Below the pieces are notes generated by a model. The model was not told the DNA's origin. It saw only the letters and a list, made by a program, of their open reading frames with translations, and searched no databases. The position numbers and the translations under genes are program-made. A stretch of 30,128 bases of DNA from Enterospora canceri (taxonomy: Eukaryota; Microsporidia; Enterocytozoonidae): assembly GCA_002087915.1 (NCBI GenBank), contig LWDP01000017.1, forward strand, positions 1 through 30,128. The letters are read 5' to 3'. Below, piece after piece: positions 23,016 through 30,128 of the stretch (the stretch's first letter is position 1; each line of letters begins with the position of its first letter).

Positions 23016-24161
23016 ATGATGGACTTGCTTAAAGAGAAGGTGTTCAAGAAGTTGAACAAGAACAAGACCAAGGCAGAAATCAGGATACTGCCAAGAGATG
23101 AGGTAGAGTATTTCTACATGGATAAACACGATAAGATGAACTATACGAGAAGTAGACTCTCTCAAATGGAATGTGATTTCTTGGATGTAGCAGGAATCAA
23201 TGAATTTGTCTACGATTTCAGTGATAGAATGAATGAGAGTGAATTTATTACATTTGGTTGTATCACATCTGCAACTGGTGGAACCTTAGAGAAAAATGAT
23301 ATTCATTTTCAGACAGCTCGGGACATGAACACGCTCTATAAACTAGATCTGAGCATATTGCCAGAATATAGTGTATTTAATGGACAGATGGCAGCCATAA
23401 GATGCAAAATGACGGAACCTGACACATTCAGTGTCAGCAAGTTGATGATTCTGCCTATTTTTGAGAAATTCGAGGAGTCCAAGGGTGACCTCGATTTGGT
23501 CGTAGCAAAGGGCCCATTTTCAGAAGAATTCATTGAGAAATTGGTTGATTTGAATACGCAGATTGTTGTGCTACTTGGACCATTATCACGCGAATTCAGG
23601 CCATTTCAGGAGTTCACTGAGATGCTCACAGAGAAATTGCGTAAGAACATGCACACGAGGATGCTACTGGTGCCATCAGCTGAAGACATGGAATTCGTAC
23701 CAACATTCCCACAGTATTCCATGGAAACAGGAAGTGACAGAGTCCTCTGCCTGACAAATCCAGCTGAAGTGGTCGTAAATGGCCACTTGCTTGCATTGAA
23801 CAACTTTGATGCCCTGTTTGACCTCTCAACCAACGAATGCTGCCATATTCCATCAAATCCGACTCATGGCATGTTCAAAGGAGACCGTCTCAAACGGCTT
23901 TGCTTTCATCTGATATTTCAACACTCATATGCTCCAGTTATGCCATCTCAGTTTCCAATTTGCTACTGTAGTGCTCTACAAATGCCAGTCTGTCCTGATC
24001 TATACATCACTTCGTCACATTACGGTGCATTTGATAGGCCTGTTGGACCATGCAATGTCATCAACACGGGTAAGGAGTCTTCCTCCTACTACACCGTTTT
24101 CTACGGCAGCAACACCTACGAAATCAGGCAAAATCGGATACAATTTGATGCAGAAAAATAA
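23016..24161 (+). CDS. POL12: DNA polymerase alpha subunit B (POL12/POLA2)
   Basis: This is the non-catalytic B subunit that tethers primase and DNA polymerase alpha for lagging-strand initiation. The 381-residue product has an OB-like region (about 70-135) and an inactivated calcineurin-like phosphoesterase domain with family blocks LVVAKGPFSEEF, VVLLGPLSREF and LLVPSAEDMEFVPTFPQ. The most diagnostic stretch is PVMPSQFPICYCSALQMPVCPDLYI near residues 308-331, as in POL12/POLA2. The N-terminal domain of larger homologues (about 600-700 residues) is lost. There is no CCC run; the two adjacent Met codons make the start ambiguous by one residue. The stop overlaps AATAAA (24157-24162). Confidence 0.92.
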   Translation: MMDLLKEKVFKKLNKNKTKAEIRILPRDEVEYFYMDKHDKMNYTRSRLSQMECDFLDVAGINEFVYDFSDRMNESEFITFGCITSATGGTLEKNDIHFQTARDMNTLYKLDLSILPEYSVFNGQMAAIRCKMTEPDTFSVSKLMILPIFEKFEESKGDLDLVVAKGPFSEEFIEKLVDLNTQIVVLLGPLSREFRPFQEFTEMLTEKLRKNMHTRMLLVPSAEDMEFVPTFPQYSMETGSDRVLCLTNPAEVVVNGHLLALNNFDALFDLSTNECCHIPSNPTHGMFKGDRLKRLCFHLIFQHSYAPVMPSQFPICYCSALQMPVCPDLYITSSHYGAFDRPVGPCNVINTGKESSSYYTVFYGSNTYEIRQNRIQFDAEK

Positions 24162-24178
24162 ATTTTTCCACCACTTTC

Positions 24179-25186
24179 ATGCTATTGGTGAATGAAACAG
24201 AAGAAGCCGAAATCAAATTTGTAGAGCAGATCAATGATACAGGAGATAGTGTGTTAGATGACGCATTGCGTGCAGCAGAAGCACACAGACGAATCAGATA
24301 CAACATCCAGAAGATGCTGAAGCCAGGATGCTCTCTAAAGAAAGTGATTCAATATGTGGAAGAATCCACCAGAACAATGCTCAAAGGCGAGAGAAACAAC
24401 GGTATTGGATTTCCTTGTGGAATCAGCCTGAATCACGTGGCTGCCCATTTCAGCCTGAATCCCTGGAATCCTGATATTTTGCTAGGGGAAAAAGATGTTC
24501 TGAAAGTTGATTTTGGTACACACGTGAATGGTCGCATCATTGACTCGGCATTCACTGTTTGCTACGATGAGAGATACGAGAAGCTGTTGGAGGCATCTCG
24601 TGCTGCAACAGAGAGGGGAATACGGGTTGCTGGAGTGGATGCAGCAGTATGTGAAATAGGAAGAGAAATAAGCGAAGTGATGAGGAGTTTTGAGTTGGAA
24701 GAAGGAAACAAAGTTATTCAAATTAAACCAGTTTGGAATTTGAATGGCCACTCAATTGGGCAGTATAGGATACACGGTGGCGTATCAATACCACAGCACA
24801 ACAATGGAGACTGTACGCGAATCAAGGAGGGATTCATAGCAATTGAGACATTTGCTACCACAGGAAGAGGAGAAGTCAGTGACTTTGGAGAGTCTTCCCA
24901 TTTCATGCTAGGGAAAGAAAGTGGTAAGAAAATATACAGCAAGAAGAATGAGGATGTTCTGAAGATGATTAGGAAGGAAGTTGGGACACTTCCATTCAGC
25001 CATCAGCATTTGGACCACTTTGCGAAGGATACGAGGACGGCAGTGCAGCTGCTGGCTGCCAGGAAGTTTGTTGATCCATATCCACCACTGGTTGATATCA
25101 CTGGTTGCAAAGTTGCCCAATTTGAACACACTGTTTATGTGACTGAAAGAGGAAAGACGGTCGTATCAAAGGGGGCTGATTGGTAG
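24179..25186 (+). CDS. MAP2: Methionine aminopeptidase type 2 (MetAP2)
   Basis: MetAP2 removes initiator methionine from nascent proteins and is the target of fumagillin, used against microsporidia. The 335-residue product has the pita-bread fold with all five metal ligands and key histidines: His90 (the fumagillin-reactive His), Asp111 in KVDFGTH, Asp122 in GRIIDSAF, His191 in LNGHSIGQYRIH, Glu223 in IETFATTG, and the final Glu in CKVAQFEHT. The type 2 insert (about residues 240-300, Lys/Glu/Asp-rich helices) is present. It lacks the long Lys/Glu-rich N-terminal extension of human MetAP2 (478 residues), as expected in this group. It lies 17 bases after POL12, with no CCC run at its start. 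Confidence 0.96.
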   Translation: MLLVNETEEAEIKFVEQINDTGDSVLDDALRAAEAHRRIRYNIQKMLKPGCSLKKVIQYVEESTRTMLKGERNNGIGFPCGISLNHVAAHFSLNPWNPDILLGEKDVLKVDFGTHVNGRIIDSAFTVCYDERYEKLLEASRAATERGIRVAGVDAAVCEIGREISEVMRSFELEEGNKVIQIKPVWNLNGHSIGQYRIHGGVSIPQHNNGDCTRIKEGFIAIETFATTGRGEVSDFGESSHFMLGKESGKKIYSKKNEDVLKMIRKEVGTLPFSHQHLDHFAKDTRTAVQLLAARKFVDPYPPLVDITGCKVAQFEHTVYVTERGKTVVSKGADW

Positions 25187-25207
25187 CTGTTTTGGATAAA
25201 TTGGACC

Positions 25208-26341
25208 CTAACACTTTCGAAGAGCACTTCTTTTGGCTACGCCCATTTCACACTCGCTCACCTTCGTAGCGAATCTAAGCGTACAAAGTGTCTCATTCTC
25301 ACACGATCCATTCACATTCACAACCATCACGACCCTGGAGTTCTCAGAAAGATGCGGCTGCATCACGCGAGTCAGCATGGAGTCCCTGAATGGAACGTGG
25401 CTCTCCTTTCTTTTTATTGCAGCAAACACGTTTCCAAGTGAACTCAAACTGCTGTTTATGCATTGGGTTTCCTTAAGGCGCTTGTCTCTGACTCCACTTT
25501 GGGAAATTCGTTCAGATCCAGCCAAATCCACTAGGCACAGTGCACCACGAACGATCTCATTCTCCTTCTGCATCTCAATCTCCAACACAAACAGCGCATG
25601 TGACCTGCTTGACGTCTCATTGCAACCTGTCCTGGCTGTTGCCCTTTTTAGCCCAGCCTCCTGCATTCTCAGAATCAGCTGATCCAATTCATCAATTCTG
25701 TATTCCGCCTTGCCTCCAAATAGGTCATTTATCTTCTCGTTGTAGACTTCTACGTACGAAGCAATGCATGTTGCCTCTTGCTTCCCCAGACTACGCTTTA
25801 TCTTCTGAATACTCTTGTAAATCAGGCCATCTCCATTTCCAAGCATCGTATGCGTCTTACCACTCCCAGTTTGTCCATATGCGAATATGCATAGGCTGAA
25901 TCCATCCATTACGTTCTCAATAAAGAGATCAAACTCGCTGTAGACCTCACTTTGAGTGGCGCCTGGGCCAAAGACCCTGTCCATTTTAAACGCCTTGTTT
26001 TCCAATTGAACCTGTGTGTCACTGTAGCACATTTTGGTTCCTGATTCTGGGTGTATTCTGCAATAAACTCGACAGTTTCCCTTTAGGTCGAGGATCTCGT
26101 TCCTCAGCCTCTTCTCACTGCGTCCAATTCGCTCTGCTTCCTTCTCAAGCCACTCATTTTCGTCTCTCAGTCTCTCAACTTCATTTTTGACAGCATCATT
26201 CTCAGCTACCTGCTTCTTCAACAACCTGTTCTCTGCCTTGATCTCCTCAACTTCCTTACTGCTGTATTCAATCTGCTCAATTGGTTGCTCAGATAACTCC
26301 CGTAATATATTCTGTAGTTCCCTTAAATAGTGTTCTTGCAT
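25208..26341 (-). CDS. KAR3: Kinesin-14 (C-terminal motor, KAR3/Ncd type)
   Basis: Kinesin-14 motors walk to microtubule minus ends and cross-link spindle microtubules. The 377-residue product has a short coiled coil (about 25-85) and a C-terminal motor domain (about 87-365). The neck LKGNCRVYCRIHP directly before the motor is the kinesin-14 signature (LKGNIRVFCRVRP). The motor has the P-loop GQTGSGKT (156-163), SSRSH, DLAGSE and the NSSLSSLGNVFAAI helix. The stalk is only 60 residues, against hundreds in yeast KAR3. There is no CCC run. It converges on MetAP2 with 21 bases between stops. Confidence 0.94.
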   Translation of the reverse strand: MQEHYLRELQNILRELSEQPIEQIEYSSKEVEEIKAENRLLKKQVAENDAVKNEVERLRDENEWLEKEAERIGRSEKRLRNEILDLKGNCRVYCRIHPESGTKMCYSDTQVQLENKAFKMDRVFGPGATQSEVYSEFDLFIENVMDGFSLCIFAYGQTGSGKTHTMLGNGDGLIYKSIQKIKRSLGKQEATCIASYVEVYNEKINDLFGGKAEYRIDELDQLILRMQEAGLKRATARTGCNETSSRSHALFVLEIEMQKENEIVRGALCLVDLAGSERISQSGVRDKRLKETQCINSSLSSLGNVFAAIKRKESHVPFRDSMLTRVMQPHLSENSRVVMVVNVNGSCENETLCTLRFATKVSECEMGVAKRSALRKC

Positions 26342-26392
26342 CTGATGGATTCGTGATAAATATTTGAGATTGTTTCAGTGACTGTTTGTTGA

Positions 26393-26602
26393 TTAGTTCA
26401 GTGTATTGAACACGTCATCGACGTCCTCCTTACTCAACTTCCCAGGATTCTTATTCTCCTTGATCATGGCCAGGGCGTAGCTGCTTATGAAGATGCTGAG
26501 CTCGTTGAGTGTCTCCTTAGCCTCTCTAGTCGTAGATGTTCCATTTGCAAGCAATTTGCCTATTTTCATTTTCTCATTCATTTCTTCAAAATCAGAGTAC
26601 AT
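26393..26602 (-). CDS. Small histone-fold-like protein, 69 residues
   Basis: The 69-residue product has the helix-loop-helix pattern of a minimal histone fold. It has a first helix (about 8-18), a long central helix (about 26-47, REAKETLNELSIFISSYALAMI), and a final helix led by LSKEDVDDVFNTL, like the L..EDV..V of CENP-X/MHF2 and TAF-type subunits. The size matches CENP-X (about 80 residues). NF-YC, CENP-S or a polymerase epsilon subunit are alternatives. The ATG follows TCCCA, supporting that it is a real gene despite its size. Confidence 0.65.
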   Translation of the reverse strand: MYSDFEEMNEKMKIGKLLANGTSTTREAKETLNELSIFISSYALAMIKENKNPGKLSKEDVDDVFNTLN

Positions 26603-26723
26603 TGGGATGGAATATCATCGGATTAGTATCAGAACAGTCTATGACAATACAGACGCAATCAGGTTGAATGGATGATGCATTCTGATTTCGGTGATGTCAA
26701 ATGATCAAAAACATTTTAACCCC

Positions 26724-27548
26724 ATGATTGGAAGAGAGACAGGTTACGGAACAAAGGCTATTGGTAAGAAGTACACTGAGTCATACAGGGTCTATGTAAC
26801 TGAGAATGGGAAGGCAATTTCACCAGTACATGACATAAAACTCAAGGATGGTGATCTATTCAATGCCGTGAATGAGATACCGCGATTTGAAAATGCCAAG
26901 TTTGAAATATCAAAGGCAGATTCATTCAATCCAATTAAACAGGACGTGAAGAAAGGAAATGTGCGATTTGTGGCGAACATGTTTCCAGCAAAAGGATACA
27001 TCGGAAACTACGGTGCATTTCCAGAGACGTACGAGGATCCTGAGAAGGAAGACGTCATTTGCAAGGCAAAGGGTGATAATGATCCATTGGATTTGGTTGA
27101 GGTTGGACAGAGAATCAAGGGCATCGGTGAAGTCTACAAGTGCAAAATACTGGGGTGTTTAGCCATGATTGATGACAATGAGGCTGACTGGAAGGTGATC
27201 GTGGTTGATTCAAGGGATCCATTGGCAGAAAAATGCAATGACATCGAGGATCTGAGAAGAGAGTCACCTGGGTTACTTGAAACACTTTATGAGTGGTTTA
27301 GGGACTACAAGAAGCCAGATGGAAAGGGAGAAAACAGGTTTGGACTGAATGGGGAATACAGAGGAGCAGAATTCGCAAGAGAAATAGTGGAGAAGGCACA
27401 TGCTAGCTACAATGAACTAATTAAGAGCAAAACAAACAAAATGAGTATGAAGAGCAGGAAGAATGGAGACGAGATTGTTTTGGATAAAATTGAGGAAGAC
27501 GCAGCAGTGGTGCCTGAAAGTGTAGGAGGGTATTTCTACAGAAAATAA
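26724..27548 (+). CDS. IPP1: Soluble inorganic pyrophosphatase (family I)
   Basis: This enzyme hydrolyses pyrophosphate released by nucleotide and tRNA metabolism in the cytosol. The 274-residue product matches yeast IPP1: SYRVYVTENGKAISPVHDI, VNEIPRFENAKFEISK, VKKGNVRFVANMFP and GYIGNYGAFPETYEDP, the metal-binding signature KGDNDPLDLVE, then DWKVIVVDSRDPLAEKCNDIED and YKKPDGKGENRF. The catalytic aspartates of the DNDPLD block are present. CCCC directly precedes the ATG at 26724, and the resulting N-terminus lines up with IPP1; the frame's upstream ATG at 26694 would add ten residues without counterpart. Confidence 0.96.
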   Translation: MIGRETGYGTKAIGKKYTESYRVYVTENGKAISPVHDIKLKDGDLFNAVNEIPRFENAKFEISKADSFNPIKQDVKKGNVRFVANMFPAKGYIGNYGAFPETYEDPEKEDVICKAKGDNDPLDLVEVGQRIKGIGEVYKCKILGCLAMIDDNEADWKVIVVDSRDPLAEKCNDIEDLRRESPGLLETLYEWFRDYKKPDGKGENRFGLNGEYRGAEFAREIVEKAHASYNELIKSKTNKMSMKSRKNGDEIVLDKIEEDAAVVPESVGGYFYRK

Positions 27549-27584
27549 TTGGCTAAATAGTGGTCTATCTTCATCATTTGACAT

Positions 27585-27995
27585 CTATAATTTTGTATTA
27601 ACTATGATTTCTCTGTGCATTGTTTCTATTGCAATTATGACTTCATTATACATTTCTATTGGATACTCCAAGTCGATCACTTTGCTGTCATATGCTCCCA
27701 AATAGATCGGAAACTCCTCATTTAGGTCTGATTGCTCCTCCCCATCCTCATTTATGAATGATATTTTGTTTATTTGAGTTGGTATTATGAATCTGTTTGT
27801 TAGTTCAAGTGTCAGTACGAAGTTGCCGTCATATTCTGCCTGATTTATTGCTTCAATTTTTAGTGATTTGAGTGCTATGATATAGAGGATAAAATAGAGG
27901 CTTGCTACTGCAAACAGAAGCCACAGAAGCCTCTTTACGAACCCAGCACACTGTTTAGGCAGACATAGCCCAAGAGAAAGCAGACATAAACCCAT
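27585..27995 (-). CDS. Membrane-anchored protein with LEA14-like beta domain, 136 residues
   Basis: I do not recognise a named family. After a Cys-rich basic N-terminus there is one hydrophobic segment (about 23-43, LLWLLFAVASLYFILYIIAL), then about 90 residues of beta-rich sequence (LTLELTNRFIIPTQINKISF, DSKVIDLEYPIEM) resembling the LEA14/immunoglobulin-like fold found in some membrane-tethered proteins. That similarity is only topological. CCC lies directly before the ATG at 27995; an in-frame ATG seven codons upstream was rejected. AACAAAC occurs just upstream of the start. Confidence 0.65.
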   Translation of the reverse strand: MGLCLLSLGLCLPKQCAGFVKRLLWLLFAVASLYFILYIIALKSLKIEAINQAEYDGNFVLTLELTNRFIIPTQINKISFINEDGEEQSDLNEEFPIYLGAYDSKVIDLEYPIEMYNEVIIAIETMHREIIVNTKL

Positions 27996-28068
27996 GGGTC
28001 TAACAAACAAATACATTAGAAAACAAGACTGTTGACATCTAACACAATCTAATTGGAATACTAGCCAT

Positions 28069-28656
28069 TTATCCGCCTAACAGACACGAGCAGCATGCGC
28101 ATGCACTCTTTGATTCAGGCACCGTATCATTCTCATCTACATATTTTGCCACAGAAACAAATATTTCGTCGACACCCTCACGCGTAAGAGCAGAGCACTC
28201 GTAGAAGCCAGCTGCGCCTATTTCCTCTGAAACCTTCTGCCCCTCTTCCTTAGAAATCAGGTTCTCTGGATCCATGTCCTCGTCCTCCCTTAAGTCCTTT
28301 TTGAGCCCTACCAAATAAAATGGCACCCCTGGACAGTAGTTCTTGATTTCCACCAACCATTTCTTGTTGATATTTTCCAGGTTCTTTTTGTTCTCAATTG
28401 TGTAGCACAACACAACAAGATTGGTGCCCCTGTATGAGAGTGGCCGGATTGTGTCGTAATCCTCCTGTCCAGCCGTATCCCACAGTGCCAGAGTCACCGC
28501 CTTATCATCTACCTGAACATTTTTAATAAAATTATCCACTACCGTTGGAACGTACTCTTTTGGAAACTTATCGTTCTTGAAGACCTCGAGCAGGCACGTC
28601 TTGCCACACGCACCATCCCCAACCACAACAACTTTACCCGTTTCCCGCGTAGCCAT
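28069..28656 (-). CDS. RHO1: Rho-family small GTPase with noncanonical C-terminus
   Basis: Rho GTPases control actin organisation, cell polarity and wall synthesis at the plasma membrane. The 195-residue product has the P-loop GDGACGKT (13-20), effector region YVPTVVDNF (35-43) and DTAGQEDYD (60-68). Base recognition reads LKKD (118-121) where Rho usually has TKxD, and CSAL (154-157) is present. The Rho insert helix (about 122-138, DLREDEDMDPENLISKEEG) is present. The C-terminus ends C-A-C-C-S-C-L-L-G-G: the last Cys is five residues from the end, so no CaaX box is present. RHO1 is the closest type, but RHO2/3 or CDC42 cannot be excluded. GGGG lies just before the AAATG on this strand. Confidence 0.9.
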   Translation of the reverse strand: MATRETGKVVVVGDGACGKTCLLEVFKNDKFPKEYVPTVVDNFIKNVQVDDKAVTLALWDTAGQEDYDTIRPLSYRGTNLVVLCYTIENKKNLENINKKWLVEIKNYCPGVPFYLVGLKKDLREDEDMDPENLISKEEGQKVSEEIGAAGFYECSALTREGVDEIFVSVAKYVDENDTVPESKSACACCSCLLGG

Positions 28657-28730
28657 TTCCCCTTACTCAAAAATCAATTTATTAGGGAAACAGCCAATCG
28701 AAAATACTTACTGATAATCATGAAATAACT

Positions 28731-29219
28731 TTAATATGCGATCTGGATTCTTGAAACAAGATCCTGTATCCCGTCGTAAGTGATCTCGTCTTCATTCTGG
28801 ACTTCAAGCAAAAATGGTATTTCAAGGGTGTCCTTGATTGCCTGTACATTTGTGCTGTAAACCATTTTAACAAGATTCTTGCACCCATCAGGTATGTACG
28901 AAATCAGTATGATTGAGGACCTGAATGTGTCTTCATTGACGTAGTAGCCGAAATCATAGACTGCGTAGAATGGGAGGTCCTTGTTCATGGCAACTTTCTC
29001 CATGAATGATTTCCAGGCCTCCTTAATTTCATTTGGTGCTGGCTTTTTGGTAGTGGATGAAATTGCAGGTGCATTTTGCTCTGGATTGAGTCCGAGCGAG
29101 ACAGGATCCAAATGGTTGATGGCAAAGAAGCAGTAGACGTCCTTTCTGAAGAACACCCTTCTAACAGCGCTCTGGACAGTGTTCCAGCCATCTGCCTTTG
29201 TAATTTCACCTAACTGCAT
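28731..29219 (-). CDS. COF1: ADF/cofilin-type actin-binding protein
   Basis: Cofilin severs and depolymerises actin filaments. The 162-residue product keeps the family core: FYAVYDFGYYV (84-94), RSSIILISYIPDGC (100-113) and LVKMVYSTNVQAIKDTL (116-132), corresponding to RYAVYDFE, FI.W.PD.A..K.KM.YAS of cofilins. It ends with VSRI. The first half (about 1-65) is less conserved and contains an insertion (SLGLNPEQNAPAISST) where cofilin has the F-loop region. The start at 29219 lies just after GCCCCTAT; an ATG 14 codons upstream was rejected. Many eukaryotic cofilin genes have an intron just after the start; none is needed here. Confidence 0.85.
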   Translation of the reverse strand: MQLGEITKADGWNTVQSAVRRVFFRKDVYCFFAINHLDPVSLGLNPEQNAPAISSTTKKPAPNEIKEAWKSFMEKVAMNKDLPFYAVYDFGYYVNEDTFRSSIILISYIPDGCKNLVKMVYSTNVQAIKDTLEIPFLLEVQNEDEITYDGIQDLVSRIQIAY

Positions 29220-29402
29220 ATAGGGGCTGTAAAAACAAAAACAAACAATGTTTATGAGCAATTACGCCTTTTATCATTATCGTTTATTCAATTCTGATCT
29301 CTCACTTATTCTTTCATAACTAGGGGTATTTTACTACTAATACAAGATACATGAAACAAAGATAATACACCGTGTATAAGGGACTATAAGTATATTTGTC
29401 AG

Positions 29403-30128
29403 TTACCAGATTCTGTAGTAGTTCAGGACAGATGAGTAGAAGCATGCGAACATTAGGATCGAGTAGGATGTGTCTGTCAATGTGTCGATTTGGGGAGTGA
29501 ATCCAGAATAGGTATTCTGCATGTATTTGATGAAATTACAGTCCGATTTGTATTCGAGGTAGAATGATACGATGAATGCAAATGACGATAGGACCAATGG
29601 AAACGTGGATTTGCGTATCACGGGTCTCAACGGTATTGCGACATCTGCAATCAGGAATATCTCAATTATGAATGCGAAGAATGGCATCTTCAGTGACGTA
29701 GAGAAGATCGTGATCAGATACGAATACATTCCGACGGAATAGGCTATTTCCTTGGCCACAAATATGTTCGCAAGTGCAGTATTATCGTCGTAATTCATCA
29801 TCATGTAAATCATAGATGAATGCAGCATTGACATCAGTGCGAAATGGCACACAAATGTTTTCGTGAATATTTTGAATCGTTCCTGAAGCTCACTCATTTC
29901 CGTATACAAATATTTTCCAGTTCTAATGAACATGCTTGTGGTCAGGTAGAACGGATAGCAGCTCATCAGAGTCATCAGCAGAAAGATGTGTGCACCTGGA
30001 TTCGTGTTCTCATCGCGCATGCTGCCTACTATGGTCTGCACAGATGGAAGTGTCTGATTTGTTGCATGAATCACCAAAAACACAAGTAGAGTGAATCCCC
30101 CACAAAAAAGTGCTATTTTGTAAAGCAT
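29403..30128 (-). CDS. Multi-pass membrane protein, possibly truncated by the window edge
   Basis: I do not recognise the family. The 241 visible residues start with an ATG that is also the last base of the window, so more N-terminus may lie outside. There are about six hydrophobic segments (about 5-20, 47-66, 88-110, 130-146, 150-165, 175-192 and a short one near 225-240). A loop after the first is rich in Thr/Pro/Ser. The topology recalls the Frag1/DRAM/Sfk1 family, but no signature is present. The gap from here to the cofilin gene (29220-29402, 183 bases) holds only AT-rich sequence with AACAAAC motifs before the cofilin start. Confidence 0.55.
   Translation of the reverse strand: MLYKIALFCGGFTLLVFLVIHATNQTLPSVQTIVGSMRDENTNPGAHIFLLMTLMSCYPFYLTTSMFIRTGKYLYTEMSELQERFKIFTKTFVCHFALMSMLHSSMIYMMMNYDDNTALANIFVAKEIAYSVGMYSYLITIFSTSLKMPFFAFIIEIFLIADVAIPLRPVIRKSTFPLVLSSFAFIVSFYLEYKSDCNFIKYMQNTYSGFTPQIDTLTDTSYSILMFACFYSSVLNYYRIW

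Noticed and set aside
1..30128. Mobile elements, viral insertions, CRISPR arrays, rRNA
   Set aside because: No transposase, reverse transcriptase, integrase, long terminal repeats, spaced direct repeats or rRNA-like sequence was seen. All long open frames are explained by eukaryotic genes or their antisense shadows.

Overview
The window looks like a stretch of a microsporidian nuclear genome (an obligate intracellular parasite related to fungi). Every recognisable protein is eukaryotic. The genes are intronless and shorter than their yeast or human counterparts. Coding density is extreme: 33 protein genes and one tRNA in 30 kb, with many intergenic gaps of 1-25 bp. About 20 of the 33 start codons have a CCC or CCCC run within roughly 10 bases upstream, a start-site signal known from microsporidia. 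A type 2 methionine aminopeptidase and a polymerase-alpha B subunit fit this placement. The moderate base composition is unlike the very AT-rich Nosema-type genomes. An Antonospora/Encephalitozoon-like compact genome is my best guess, and it is inference only.

Layout. 0.1-4.3 kb, + strand: a repeat-rich, probably secreted protein, the replication kinase CDC7 and the proteasome ATPase RPT3. 4.4-5.9 kb, - strand: V-ATPase subunit D and CDK1. 6.0-6.7 kb, +: ribosomal protein uL23 and a 55-residue membrane protein. 6.7-10.4 kb, -: SRP receptor alpha, an unknown small protein, an NF-YB/HAP3-type histone-fold protein and chaperonin subunit CCT3. 10.4-14.6 kb, mixed: a protein with a TCP10/CPAP G-box-like tail, eIF3i, tRNA-Leu(AAG), RNA polymerase III subunit RPC34, an unknown protein and a strongly diverged MCM-like protein. 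14.7-21.8 kb, a run of eight + genes: RPN7, an MBOAT acyltransferase, SUA5, a small unknown, a GPAT/LPAT acyltransferase, a secreted lysozyme/GH19-like protein and a type II membrane protein. 21.8-30.1 kb, mixed: a CHY zinc-finger protein, POL12, MetAP2, a kinesin-14, a 69-residue histone-fold-like protein, inorganic pyrophosphatase, a membrane protein, a Rho GTPase, an ADF/cofilin and a multi-pass membrane protein cut by the window edge.

The genes are mostly core housekeeping: cell-cycle and replication control (CDC7, CDK1, POL12, MCM-like), proteasome (RPT3, RPN7), protein targeting and folding (SRP receptor, CCT3, MetAP2), tRNA and Pol III function (SUA5, RPC34, tRNA-Leu), glycerolipid synthesis (GPAT and MBOAT) and cytoskeleton (Rho, cofilin, kinesin-14). 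There is no sign of operons, insertion sequences, CRISPR arrays or prophage. No gene-free stretch exceeds about 185 bases. The items most worth a second look are the Walker-less MCM-like protein, the CPAP-like G-box protein, the degenerate lysozyme-like secreted protein, the Rho GTPase without a CaaX box, and the RPC34/tRNA overlap.
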